From Gordionus sp. m RMFG-2023 (Eukaryota > Nematomorpha > Gordioida > Chordodea > Parachordodidae), in assembly GCF_954871325.1 (NCBI RefSeq), contig NC_088776.1, positions 53,586,569-53,650,568 of the forward strand: a DNA stretch of 64,000 nucleotides, given 5' to 3'. Under the pieces are notes generated by a model, which had not been told where the DNA came from, ran no database searches, and worked only from the letters and a program-made list of their open reading frames with translations. Numbering within the stretch: the stretch's first letter is position 1; every line of letters begins with the position of its first letter. The translations under genes and the position numbers were made by a program. Positions 23,652-36,633 of this stretch are shown piece by piece.

Positions 23652-23767
23652 CTGAATTCACATTTAGCGCGAATACGCGTTGAAGTAAACAAAATTGATA
23701 TAAATATTATAATTTTAAATAAATTTTTGTATATTTAGCCGCGAATTCGCGCTAATTGTGAATTCAG
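23652..23767. mobile_element. MITE-like inverted repeat, 116 bp
   Basis: CTGAATTCACATTTAGCGCG at the left and, reversed, CTGAATTCACAATTAGCGCG at the right, around an AT-rich loop. A related element lies at 54066-54168. No clear target duplication. Confidence 0.75.
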
Positions 23768-26700
23768 TGTATTGAGAAATACCTAGTAATTCTGTTGAAT
23801 CTTTAACCTTAGAGGTATTAATATTATAAACTACTTATTACGTAAATTCATATCAATTTAATGACAAGCTAGTTTTTAAGAAAAAGAGTTAAATCGTTCG
23901 TTATACATACTTTTACTTTAAAAATTTTTTTAAAAATGAGTTCATAAATAAATCAAAATTATTAAAAGATTTTATCAACTTTTATTTAAATTTGAAAGCA
24001 TTTTATTAAAGTTTATAATAGGAAAGAAGTGATTAATTTATCCTTTTCTTAAAAAGGAAATGATAAAACTTGTTCAGTTTTTAAACCTTCAAAACTTTAC
24101 TTTAGTTGAAAATTTGATGAAATGAAATTTCAATTCCCATTTTTAATTAAACGATTAACTTATAATAAATAGCCTTGAGTTTAGAACTAATTAATACATT
24201 AAGTTGTCAGCAATATTTTTTTATAAAAATCAAGAAATTCATACTATTATAATTTGTATTTGAAGGACTATTTTTGAAGAAATATTTTTGAAGGATTCTT
24301 TTTACCTAATAATTTTGAAAATTTATTGATTAAAATTCACTTGCTTTAAAATAATAAATCTAATTCGCAATTAATTATAATTAAAAAATTAAAACTATTT
24401 ATATAGTTATCAAACTTTTAAATATCAAACTTTATATTTATATATGAGAATTGAATGGTTTGAAGAAATTTTTTTTTTAATATTGAGGGCTTAACTTTTT
24501 CAAAAGGAAGGTAAGAATTTATAAAAAAAACTTTCGCCTAGTTAAAGATATCTTGATATTTTAAAAAAATTTTGTTATAATAACATTCAAATACTATTGG
24601 GATTTAAGTAAAGAAATCTGCAATGATTGGGAAATGATAATCATTTTTATAAATATACACAAATACTTTAAAATGACATTATAATTTTTTCAGTATTGTG
24701 AGATATATAGATTTAATATATAAGATATTTATTTTTAATTAGATCTGATAGGATACCTTAACCCACTAAGCTATTGGCACGAAATGCTTCTCTCCAAACT
24801 CTAACCCCATATAACATTAAAATTTTAAAATTTCCTATCGATTTAAAATATTTTACCTTTGTTTTATGCCCTCCCCTCTTTTTTAAATGATAAACGAACT
24901 CCATAAAAGTCCACTCATTTTAAAATAACTGTAATCTTTTTTTTCCTAATATAGCTTTTATAAATATGCATTTAGGACAAATGTATTTTAAAACAATTAG
25001 CTATTAAAAATATCATATAAAAAAATTCTTGTGTTTGCATGATAGAATTTTTTATTAAGTCTTAATTAACATCATTTATTCTGTCTAGATATTTTTTTAA
25101 AATTTATAAAATTTAGAGTTAATGGTGCTTTTAAAACCACACAAGTCAATTAATTTAAATAATTTTTTTTGTCATTATTACATTATATTATTCGGTAAGG
25201 CCACAATTTTAGATGTGAGTTTTATTTTTTGTTACTTTTTTAACTCTAAATAAATTATTTATAGCATTTTTGTTTTTTAAAAAAAATTTGCAAGAATTAT
25301 ATTTTAATTTGTGTAAAAAATATATAATAGTTGTCCTACAAATTTCAAATAATTTTATAATAAACTATTGAATAGATAATAATTTATATTAATTTTTCTA
25401 CATTATAGTAATTATAAAAAATCCCATGACTCTGTGTTTGCGATAGGCAAAATGGATATGTTCCCTCTTCGATAATTTACCTGTTTTTTTAATATCATTT
25501 TAACCTCTCCCTCACTTTCCTCTTTTATAAATTATTTATTATTGTCACCATAAATCATAATTTTAAGAGAAAAATAAGGGAAAGATAAAATTTATTTAAA
25601 ATATTTGTGACTCAAAATTATTTTTTAAAAAAATGTAATACGGTCAAGGGCTTTAAAAACCGAAAACCGGCCAATAAAATTTAGTGTGAAAAAGGCAACC
25701 TAATAATTCTTCTCTCCCCCTACCGCTCATTTAGCAAAATGTTGACTTTCCTACGAGCCTAATAATGCAACATCGTAGTTGAGCCCGCACCTTTAGTGCT
25801 CTTCATAATAAAAAATTTGTATTCATCACCAAATTTGAAATTTCATTAAAATAAAATCTGGAAGAAGTCTAATTGCAGAAATTTTCTTTAGATTTATAAA
25901 TAAAGCCTTAAATTTTTTTCAATCTTAATTTAATTCAATTTAATTCATTTTATTTAATTATTGCTTATCAGATATTATCAATATATTTAAATTAATATCC
26001 TTTAAAGCCTCTAGTAATGTAACAAATTTTTTAAAAAAGATTAATTTTATATTTAGACCTTCATTTTTTTATTGATAGACCAATAAACCTAAATTGGAAT
26101 AAGGTTGTGCCATTGTTTCTATAAAATATTTATTAACTATTTAAAATAGTCTACACATTGAAGTTATAAGAAGTTTTATTTATTCAGATTAGTTTTATAT
26201 TATTGAATTTATTCAGGCTTGAATAAAAGTATCCCAAACTTCCCCAATCTCCGAAAAAAATTGTGTTAAATGATAATAAATTTAGGGAGAGAATGAATAG
26301 TTTGTTGTCTAAATTTTAGATAGGTCATTAAAAAAATTCAAAATGGAAGTGATTTTACAGCATTGCGCAAAATCAACTAATTAAAATTTGCAATAATAAA
26401 AATCAAATAAATTCCTATATCTTGTAATAATGTTTAAAATTGTAAAAAATAGTAAATAAATTGAAGGATTGGTAGCAGAAGGGGGGGGGGGGTGTTAGTT
26501 AAAATGGTATGTTTTCTCTTCTAAAAATCAAAATAAATCATAATTAAAAATATTTGGTTTTGAAGGTCTTTAAAAGTATAAAACAACCTTTTACATATTT
26601 TTTTTTTAATTTATTTTTAAAATTGAAATTAAGATACAGCATTTTCTTTTATTTTTTAATACTTATTAAAGAAATAAAGAGAAACATTTTAAATTTTTCT

Positions 26701-27529
26701 AAAAATTATTATAATTTATAAACGAAATTAGTATCATACAATACATCTCATTAAAGAATTTGTTTTAATAAAAAATTAAAAAATATTTAACAAAAAAAGA
26801 TATTATGCTAAGTATATTATTAAGGCTCTATAACATGAGGATATATGTTGTAGCGATAAATATCTATGTGATTTTATGGACTTGTTATGGAGATATGGAT
26901 AACACTGCTATACTAGAAGGTTAAATATCGCTACTATAATAAAAAATAATCTTCTCTAAAACTTTCCAGGTTTTTTATATAGTTAAATAAATTAAAAAAT
27001 CATTGATTAAGTGCAATTCCAAAGTAATTCTATTTATCGTTTATTTAAAGAAAAAAAGCTTCTAATTTTATTTAATTATATATCTAAGAATTAACATGTT
27101 GATAATATTTATTTTTGTTAACTAATAATTTTTAAAAAATCTAGGCACATTTTACTAAATGTTTACATTCGCGAAAACTATTTCAGAGTTGCGATTTCTT
27201 TGAAAAATCACTATTATAATTTTTTATTTATCCCTTAAAGATCCAACTTTTTTTAATGAGTAAAAAAATATTTTTTAAATATATTCCTTATTTATATACT
27301 CCTGATGAAAAATTTATAGTTTAAATTTTATTTGAGAATGCATTTATTAAAAAAATAATTTTTATATGATATGGGCCACTAAATATAAAACCTTATAATA
27401 AATATTTTCAGCTTCTATGTGTAATTCACTGATAATAGAAGATATACCATAAAATATTCTAGAAATATAAAGCTTATAATTTGGCCAAAACATAAAAATG
27501 AGAAAGTTAAAATTAAATACAAGCAAAAG
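23768..27529. other. AT-rich DNA without recognised genes
   Basis: No coding or terminal-repeat structure recognised. A box-A-like TAGCTTAGTGGGTTAAGG occurs on the minus strand near 24755-24772, perhaps a SINE remnant without a box B. A G run of about ten lies near 26480. Confidence 0.4.
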
Positions 27530-27537
27530 CCTATATT

Positions 27538-29488
27538 CAGGGGCGTCGCTAGCCTTTACAGTTTACAATCTCAGGGGGCTCAGCCCCCCATACCTCCCAC
27601 TTTGCGGGCCTTCGGCCGGGTTTTATATTAATATATTATACTTTTTACTAACCCTTAATAATTATTCTGAATGTCATTTATTATATTTTGCATACAAAAT
27701 AAACTAGCATATAAAAGTAATATTTTTTAATAGAAAATCTATTTATTACAGTATAAAATATTTTCGATTGTTGATGTGAAATGATTTTGCGTCTAAAGAA
27801 TAATAAATGATAAAAAAAAATTAATTAATTCATATATGCCTCAATTGATAATAGTTTGTGATAATTACATAATATATTATAAATCTTAGCAACTTACATT
27901 GACAAAAGGTCATGGAACTAATATAACTCCCTATTACCATTTTAGACAATGTTTTATAGAATGGACTAATAAGAAAAAATTTATAGACCTTACCAAATCT
28001 ACAATTCTTGAAGAAGAGAATATAAACGACCAATCCAAATCATAAAACTATATGGTGGTTAGAGCTTCCTCTTAGATGACATGATGGAAGCTATACAAGT
28101 AATCGAGAAAATTATTGTATGATATTAAATTTCTAAAAGATTATCTTCTATTTTCAATGTTATATAAACGACTACACAGTTGACCTATTGCTTATCTAAA
28201 ATATGATCATATGTTCTCACTCTCAGCAGCTGTAGTAATAATTAAATTACATAGTCACACAAATAATAGATGCTGGTTAATTTGCAGTCATAGCCATGAC
28301 ACTCACGATGGTAACCCATATTAGAATTTATTATGTTAGATAAATTTACTAAAACAAAAAAAGTAAAAATCTTTAGAAGAAATTACGCAAATACATTGAA
28401 GTTTTGAGTTATTTACACGGAAAGGATACCATGTTAGAAATGAAACATTTTGTAACTATAAAATAAGAACCAGAGTGATATGATATGATGAAAGTAATTA
28501 AGATTTTATATATTATTGTCGCCCCACCTCTAGTTGGTATATTATATCTTAAAATAATAGTAGTATGTAATAATATCAAAAATATTGTATTAAAGATTTA
28601 ACTCAAATCTATTTTTAGAAGAAGAAAAATATAGCTTTCCTAAAAACACGTAAAAAGAGAAGAAAAGATATCTAATTTATTACATCTATTGTGGGATAAA
28701 TAATAATACGTTTAACTTTAATTATATTTTAAATAAATAGTTGGCGTTAAATATTTGTAAGCAAATTGTTACTTATATTAATTATCAAAAGCATTTATTA
28801 GTAAAATTTTAAAAATATTAACTGAAATATATTATATAACTGTCAGATACGTCTGTAAAAGTAGCATTTACCTAATATTTTTAAAAAAATTATAATAATA
28901 GAGGATTATATACTATATTTCTATATACTTTTTATAAATAAATCTCTTATACTTATTTGGATTTGGACCTTGAAAATAATTTTAATAAGAGACATGATAA
29001 TTAAATTTAAAAATCAATAATATAGTTGATTAGAGATTTTGACCTCGGCTAAAATATTAAATTATTAATTTTCAATTAATAAATGATTATATTTATTAGG
29101 GTTATATAATAATTTAAATAAAAAAAGTCAATTAAGCTTCAACTGTTAAAGCTAAATTAATATTTAGTGAGTGATATTGTTATATTTTTAACACAGAATT
29201 TGATTGCAAGCTGACATAGTATAATTTATATGTAATAATCTAATCTAAAAATTAAAATAGTATTCATTTAATAAAAATTAAGATAGTCTTATTAATTTTT
29301 TAATAAAATTAAATCTATATATTACTCAATAGAATTATAAAAAAAATTATTCAGAGGGCAATTAAAATTTTATTTTTAGCTCAAGGAGATATTAAGGAGT
29401 CATTAAAAAAAATTTTTGCTTCAGAGGGCTATTCAAATTTTTCAGGGGGCTCGAGACCCTGCGCCCTCCCCCCCTAGCGACGCTACTG
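27538..29488. mobile_element. Non-autonomous hAT element, copy 2
   Basis: Starts CAGGGGCGTCGCTAGC and ends GCTAGCGACGCTACTG, less one base. Perfect 8-bp duplication CCTATATT at 27530-27537 and 29489-29496. The interior is closely similar to copy 1 but contains additional sequence, including a GC-rich CTTCGGCC hairpin near 27600 and about 200 bp near 28250-28450. It has no transposase. Confidence 0.93.
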
Positions 29489-29496
29489 CCTATATT

Positions 29497-30755
29497 AGCT
29501 TATAGCGTTAATTATTTGTAAGAGAGTTATTAAATTTAAAACACTCTACTTTATGGATTTTAACTTCTATTTTATATCAAAATTCATTAATAAGTCTAAC
29601 TAATACATTATAAAATATTACCGATATCTGTCAATAATAATTAGACCTTTGTTGAGATTGAATTAAAATTTAAAAAAAAGTCTAGTAATAATTTGTCTTA
29701 TAAGCCATTATAAAATTTATTATTTTGACAAAATTAGGTTTAGATTTTTATAAAATGTTCTCTAAACTCTATTAAGCGGGCTGGTCATCTCTACTTTTTT
29801 CTAGTCTCATTTTTAATTGCGAGGCCCGGCCCGTAAAAATTTTTCAAGGGACAGTGCAAAGTATTGTAGACTGGTCAGAATTTACAAAATAATTAAACTT
29901 CCCTCTGTTAATATAAAAAACTTAATAATTTAACTGGCAAAAAATTTAAAATACCTACCAAAATAATCTTTAAACTTTTCATTTGATTTAAATACTGCCA
30001 AAGTTAAATTAAAAATAGAAAATTAATTATTTACAAACCAAAAATTTAAAAAACCGACCAGATAATACTTCTACTATCCATTTAATTTGATTGTCAGAAT
30101 AATTAAACAACTTATTTAAATAATCAGACACCTAAATTTACAATTAACGAAAAACATTATGAAAATTAAATAAGAATAAATGAAATTTAAAAGATTGAAA
30201 GGGATCTTGACGAATTATATCAAGATGAAAAATTAGAAAAAGGATAAATTTTTAGGATTAGTTTTGTTAAATGGTTCTAAACGATTTAATTATAATTTTA
30301 GCCAAATAATAAAAAGGTGTATAACCTTGGAAATTTTGCTCATAGATGGCAGAAAGCTTATGATCTCTATTTGGTAAATCTTGAGGTTTACACATATAAT
30401 TATTCTTTTTTTAAAAATATATCCAAATCTAGCGGTGTAATAATATTATTTAGGATTAAGCATTTATTGATAAATCATTTATCTATTGTAATACGATTTG
30501 CTAACATGAAATATATAGAAAATACAGTTAATTGGTTTTAATCCACGGAATTACTAGATTTTTTTAAAAATTAATTATTTTAAATCAAACAAAATTTTAA
30601 TACAATATTGAGCTGAAACAATTCATTTTTAGTTAGACTTTAATGATTCCAAAGAATATAAGCCATATTATTTAGCTTCTAGTGGTTATAATATTAGCAG
30701 ATCAAGTTTTTTTATTATGATTTTTTACAACATCGGGAGAAGAGAATTTATCAAG
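29497..30755. other. AT-rich DNA upstream of a candidate gene
   Basis: No gene can be supported. A 74-codon + frame at 30317-30541 has no recognisable features. A GGCCCGGCCCG word near 29825 resembles degenerate GC-rich words near 55620-55700. Confidence 0.35.
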
Positions 30756-30826
30756 GTTGAAGTTATAAGTTATCACAATTCTTTCTCAACTGTTCAATTT
30801 TACGACAAGAGATTAAAAATATTATA
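30756..30826 (+). CDS. Candidate exon, gene A (unknown product)
   Basis: After a plausible acceptor (…TTTATCAAG) the + strand reads VEVISYHNSFSTVQFYDKRL, then a stop. It resembles RISYHKETASLVHF of the exon at 36488-36633 (ISYH, then VQF or VHF), including at DNA level (AGTTATCACAA). It is taken as the first recognised exon of a gene paralogous to the one at 36.5-39.1 kb. The donor is not evident. The product is not recognised and could be secreted or extracellular, but no signal peptide was found. Confidence 0.35.
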
Positions 30827-31194
30827 ATCAATATTTTATATGGAGGTAAAAAGACGTAGAATAAATATTTCAAACTCATAAATCCCTTTTATATAATTTA
30901 TTTTTTCTCTTTTATATGAAAACGTACAAATAGCCCGTCTAGATTAAACGGAAATAAGAATTTACTTTTTTGATGATAGATAAATCAAATATTAACCTAT
31001 CTAATGGTGAATACCACCTTTATTGTGGATTATACTTAACATATTCATAACTTCATGAATATTTGCAAATTTTTTTTATCCTATCCCATAGCAAATTTCT
31101 GCATAAGCTCAAGCTTTATGAAGAGTGTATTATAAGTGGAAATATATAATAATACAATTTATTTTATAGCATAACCATAAAAATAAATTTTTTA

Positions 31195-31338
31195 AAAGGT
31201 GTAAAGGTAAAAGGTAGAGGACTTTCCAAAACTTTCGAGGTTAACAATTCAATAATCCAAAATTTGATTGGAGGAATGCCTTATACAATTTTGATGAATG
31301 TCGTTTCTAAACTTGGCAGTTTTGATTACAATAAAACA
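31195..31338 (+). CDS. Candidate exon, gene A (unknown product)
   Basis: Open + frame from a possible acceptor TTTAAAAG at about 31195. It reads GLSKTFEVNNSIIQNLIGGM, then PYTILMNVVSKLGSFDYNKT. A donor GTTAGA at 31339 would end the exon in phase 0, which fits the phase-0 start of the next exon (31745). Part of it can be aligned with the exon at 36488-36633 (KL-x(6)-N-[KE]-T). The evidence is open frame, modestly raised GC and phase agreement. Confidence 0.35.
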
Positions 31339-31419
31339 GTTAGAATTTTACGAAATTTGCACTATTATTTATTAGACATAGAAAAGCAGATAGATAGAAA
31401 GCTAAAAAAAGAATGAAGT

Positions 31420-31642
<223 letters not shown>

Positions 31643-31744
31643 AATAGATAGATAGAAAGAAAGAAAGATAAAATATAGAATATAGAATATAAAGAAATTA
31701 AAGGGAATAAATTAAAAAAAAATTACATGAATTTTTATATCAAG

Positions 31745-31871
31745 GTCAATAATATTAATACAATCGGACTTATATTTCCATGTGATTTCAACTCTTACAA
31801 CATTTCGTTCTATTTGACGTGCTCAAACTTTATGAATTTGTCTCTAATAGCATTCGCCTATTTGAGATTCG
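31745..31871 (+). CDS. Candidate exon, gene A, paralogous to 38948-39068
   Basis: 127 nt between an acceptor (ATATCAAG) and a donor (GGTAATT), entering in phase 0 and leaving in phase 1. It encodes VNNINTIGLIFPCDFNSYNI, then SFYLTCSNFMNLSLIAFAYL, then RF. The exon at 38948-39068 has the same phases and similar length (121 nt). It also has a similar layout: V-x-N at the start, then F-x-S-x-Y-x-[IL]-S-F. Such alternating-hydrophobic strands with cysteines suggest an extracellular beta-sheet domain. An ML/GM2-activator-like fold was considered but cannot be shown. Confidence 0.5.
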
Positions 31872-32130
31872 GTAATTATTTAGAAATATATAATAATAAA
31901 AATTATTGATACCATATTTTAAATTATAATAGTTTTTACCATTAATTAGTTCAAACAATTATTTATTTGGTAATTAGTTGAGCCTGTAGCTAAGCTATAA
32001 GCCCACTAATATCTACGATTTTCAAATTTAGTTTTTGATACTTTTTACGCCATTTTATAAATAAAATAACATTCTATATTATTTTGTTCATTGAGAATTT
32101 TAATGTATGCAAATTTTCTCAACTTTACAG

Positions 32131-32269
32131 GGGACCTTTTAAAATTTATATCAAATTTATGTTAAGTGAGAATTTTAAAAATAAAGGCAGATTTTATCAG
32201 CCTAATACCTCGATATTCCAGTTGCATGGGCATTTCACATGTATTGAATTTAGGACACGAGAGCCTTAG
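32131..32269 (+). CDS. Candidate terminal exon, gene A
   Basis: A good acceptor (TTTTCTCAACTTTACAG) at 32114-32130 is followed by an open frame GPFKIYIKFMLSENFKNKGR, then FYQPNTSIFQLHGHFTCIEF, ending in TAG at 32267. AATAAA words follow at about 32300, as expected for a polyadenylation signal. The frame needs a phase-2 entry while the exon at 31745-31871 leaves in phase 1. An intervening exon is therefore missed, or gene A is broken. The product is not recognised. Confidence 0.42.
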
Positions 32270-34255
32270 AAATTAATTTGAGAGAAATCTTTAAAATAAA
32301 TAAATAAACCAATACCTTTATGGTTTTTTGTGAGGATTTCCTTAAATTCACATTATTAGAGAGAAAATATAACTAAATAAGGAGCGATCTTGTTGAAGAC
32401 ACATCTGTTTCAAAAAAGTCATTACAATGGCTATAAATCAAAGTATTTGAATTGCTCTTCATGGTTCTATATAGCAATGCAATTTTTTTTTAAATTTAAT
32501 ATTTTTTATTTAGTTATGCTTTAATTAAAAATTTTATATATTGCGCTTTATTTTCTTATGATCGTTAATTGTTTTTTAATAGGATTTTTGTTTTTTCTTT
32601 CATTTTAATTATAAAATATTTAATATTTTTTGATATAAGTTGAAATCTAAAATAACTCCTATTTTAATCAAATAAACAAATTAAATATTTTTTTATTATG
32701 TGAAAAATAAACATTTCTTCTATTTCCAATTTTTTTATTGAAATAAGAGAATTAATAAAAAAACCCAATAAATAATTATATAAGACCAAATAAAATGTAT
32801 CTAAATTTAAAAAGTTTGTCGAATATAAATGGATATATAAAAAATATAAGGTTGTTATGCTTTAACAACTTTAAAAATTAGAGATACTCTCAAAATTATA
32901 GTGCGTTTATTGTAATTTCTATAAAAAAGATCCTGTTATATTTCCTCTTCGAAAAGTAAAAAGAAAGGAAGAACAACCTTAAGAATTATGCCTATGTCTT
33001 AATAAATTTGGTTTGGCGATAAAATTGTCTATTTTATAAATATATATATTAATAAAAATAATATGTAAATATATTTGATAAAAAAGATTGAAAACAAATA
33101 GATAAAAGTTAACTTTCCCATTATTTTTTAAGAGAGCTCTATCTCATCATTATTTGGCTTTCTGATGTTTTCGATATTCATCATTATTGGCAAATTGTTT
33201 CATTCATATTTATAAACATTTGAACTGTTATATACTGAAAAATAAAAAAACCCATTCATTTTTTTAAAATTTGATCTTACAACATGATAAAACAATTTTA
33301 TTTTTTATAGAAATTTGGATTTAATTTTGTAATTTATAATAACTTAATGTATTAGTATAAAGCATATAATATAATAATTTTTTATATAATATTAATGAGG
33401 ATATATTGATTATATTATATTATATATATAAATATATATATCTATATACCTATATATTTTAGATTACAGAATATCGAAAATTGGTAATCTTTTATATTTA
33501 CTTTATTTTTTATATTTGTTATTATTCATTTCTTTTTTACCATGTTTAAATATTACAATTATAAAATACAGTGTAACCTCTAAATAACCTTAATGTCAGA
33601 CTTATAGTTTACTTTGTAAATGTTTTTTTACGATATAATTAATCCATTTTTTTCGTTTTTGTAAATAATTGGTTAATTTTTATTATAATTTATAAATTTA
33701 AATAATTAATGTGATATAAATTAATCAAAATTATTTAATAATATAATTTATAAATGTAAAATTTCTTAAATTTGGCAAGAAAATTAGGGGTCAGAATTTA
33801 GAAATATTTTATAAAAATACATAGCTTTTTTAACTTATTGCAAAATGGATAATTAAAATTATAACTGTAAGTATTTGAATATATAAAATATATTAATTGA
33901 AATTATATTCAAATCAATGATTCGAACAATATTGATGATTATATTAGTAATTATCTTTAAAAAATTATTATTTAGATTACAAGTGACAGCCTTAAAAAGT
34001 GTTTTCATAACTAACTTCTAAAAAATATCTATTTAAGTTACAAGTTACATCCAGGAAACTATTACATTTTGCAAAAGTTACGTTTGATAACTAACTAGTT
34101 ATCTAAAATAATTTTGCTATACAAGTATTATTCAAAGGAATTTAAAAACAGAAACTACAATATAATGTTTATTAAATACTATCTTGTAAATTAAGGATAA
34201 ATATAGTTACACATATTTTAAAAGGTATTAATCATAAGATATTATATTATAATAA
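32270..34255. other. AT-rich intergenic DNA
   Basis: No gene or terminal repeat seen. Mainly A/T tracts and short TA runs near 33420-33460. Confidence 0.45.
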
Positions 34256-34632
34256 GAAAATAAATATATCATAATAATAATATAAATAAATATATCATAA
34301 TAATAATATAAATAAATATAACATAATAATAATATAAATAAATATATCATAATAATAATATAAATAAATATATCATAATAATAATATAAATAAATATATC
34401 ATAATAATAATATAAATAAATATATCATAATAATAATATAAATAAATATATCATAATAATAATATAAATAAATATATCATAATAATAATATAAATAAATA
34501 TATCATAATAATAATATAAATAAATATATCATAATAATAATATAAATAAATATATCATAATAATAATATAAATAAATATATCATAATAATAATATAAATA
34601 AATATATCATAATAATAATATAAATAATATAT
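34256..34632. repeat. 26-bp minisatellite, about 14 copies
   Basis: Unit contains TAAATATATCATAATAATAA with period exactly 26 bp. Units are nearly identical (one copy has AACATAAT in place of ATCATAAT). Confidence 0.95.
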
Positions 34633-36487
34633 AATAGGTTTAAAAAATATATCATAATATATAATTGGATTAAAAAAATATATCAGACAATTTAATTATC
34701 TGAATGAATAAATAATATTCACTCACATCGCGAGTTAATTTAAAGATTTTTTAAAAAAATCATGAATTAAATTAATTTAATTTTAAAATTATTACTAAAA
34801 TTATTTATTTATAAATAAACTCCCTTAAATATGTTTTCATCATTGTTTAAATTAATGAGATATAATTAAAAAAATAGCATACTAACCCTAACCCTTATAT
34901 TAATACAGGATTGTGAGCCCTTATTCTAAAAAGGGGTGTTCATTAAAAAAATATATCGATTGGTTCGAGTTCAAGGGTTCGGAGTATTAGAGAAAAATTA
35001 GGAGTTATTTTGAGTTCAAGGGTTATGAGTATTAGAAAAAAAATAAGAAATTATTATAAAATTTATTTAAAAATAATATAAACATTATATTTGGCATATT
35101 ATTAATTTAATTTGAATTCCCACAATATTTGAATGTTGGTGATAAAATTATTGTAGGTTGGTTTTTTATGAATAAGTGCATTTAAAAATTATGGCCATGC
35201 ATTACAAAAATCTTTGATCCACCAGCAAGCCACTTACTTTTTTTAAGTAAAAGATAATGTTGTTTAAGACCTAGCATCTTTAAAATTGAATGAATAATCC
35301 ATAGATATCATAATGAAAATATGGATCTTAGATGTCTAAAGCCTCTTTCAAGACATTGAATATTTGAAATTAATAAAATTTTACTTAATTGATCTCTTTT
35401 GTTCTTTTATCCTACCTTTAATAAAATTGTTAAACAATAAAAATTTCCTATTACATTATTAATTTCTAAATATGAAAAAAAACTGATTCGACGTGGTTCA
35501 AATTCAACATGTATACAGCATCCAAACTGTTAGATTTAGACAATTATTTTCTAGTAGTTTTAAATTATTCTAATTTTATAAAAAAAAATACTTAAATGTT
35601 TATGACAAAAATTGTTCGAAATTTTAATTATGGTAGAATATATTCTAGACAGATGAATTACATTTTCCAGTCATATTATATTTTTTAAATTTAACATTAT
35701 TTCATCAGTAAATGATGCAAAAGATTGGAGTTTGGAATCTCCAAAGATTCAATATCCACATCCAAATAGGACATATATATTATTATTAAAATTTTAAAAA
35801 ATAAGGGTGGTAAAAAGGTTAAAGATTTATACATAAAATATGATAAAATTCTACGAAAAAAAATAAAGAAAAAAATGTTTTTAATAATGAAAATATATAG
35901 ATAAAGAACATTTCTGGAACCTTAAACTCTTAATTAAAAAAGGAGGTGGTTTTGGGGTTTGGATTTAATGAAATCTGTAGGCTTCAGTATTTTCTAAAAT
36001 AAAAATTATTTAATAATCTTATGTAGTAATCTTTTACTAGATTCTAGTCATGCCAAAAAATTTTAAATTAAAATAATTAAAAACATTTTATAGTTAAATA
36101 AAAATAAAGTTATTCAAAATTTTAAAACCCCTAATTAAAAATTCTCTTTTCAAAATTGGTGTTTAATTTTTTTTGGTTTATTCTCGAATAAATAAACTTT
36201 TATAGATAAATATTTTATTGAACGCTAATGTAAATGGAACATTACATTTATAATAGTAATTTTAAATTTAATAAATAGTAATTTTTAATTTGGGCATCAT
36301 CTATATATAAATTTTTTATCATGCATTAAATTCAAATATAAAATATTAACCTGATATGTTATTTGTAATAACAGAAATTCTCACAAAATTTAATTTTCTA
36401 AAGAAATATTTAGCTAAAATTTAATGAGAATAGAGGTAAAATATTTTTTTTTTATAAAAACTCTATTCATGCCTAACTTTCACGTAG
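34633..36487. other. AT-rich DNA
   Basis: No gene recognised. A 45-bp direct repeat (GAGTTCAAGGGTT … GAGTATTAGA, twice) lies at about 34967-35050. Confidence 0.4.
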
Positions 36488-36633
36488 CAAGAATTAGTTA
36501 TCACAAAGAAACTGCATCTCTTGTACATTTCAATTTCTCGGTACCTTTCGATCACATGGTCCAAACCTTCAGGATGAAGTTATTAGCAATTACAACACAC
36601 AACGAAACAAGGGATTTAGAAGAATCTAAAGAA
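36488..36633 (+). CDS. Candidate exon, gene B (unknown product)
   Basis: Flanked by an acceptor (CTAACTTTCACGTAG) and a very strong donor GTAAGT at 36634. It enters in phase 1 and leaves in phase 0. It reads RISYHKETASLVHFNFSVPF, then DHMVQTFRMKLLAITTHNET, then RDLEESKE. Base composition is clearly less AT-rich than its surroundings and the frame is open, both signs of a real exon. The phase-0 exit fits the exon at 38948. It is paralogous to parts of gene A at 30.8 and 31.2 kb. An N-x-T sequon is present. I do not recognise the family. Confidence 0.55.

Noticed and set aside
29818-29850. GGCCCGGCCCG words here and near 55620-55700
   Set aside because: Too short and degenerate to define a repeat family by eye.
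30317-30541. 74-codon + frame
   Set aside because: No motif, no splice context and composition like its surroundings.
34885-34900. Telomere-like CCCTAACCC words
   Set aside because: Only two units and no array.
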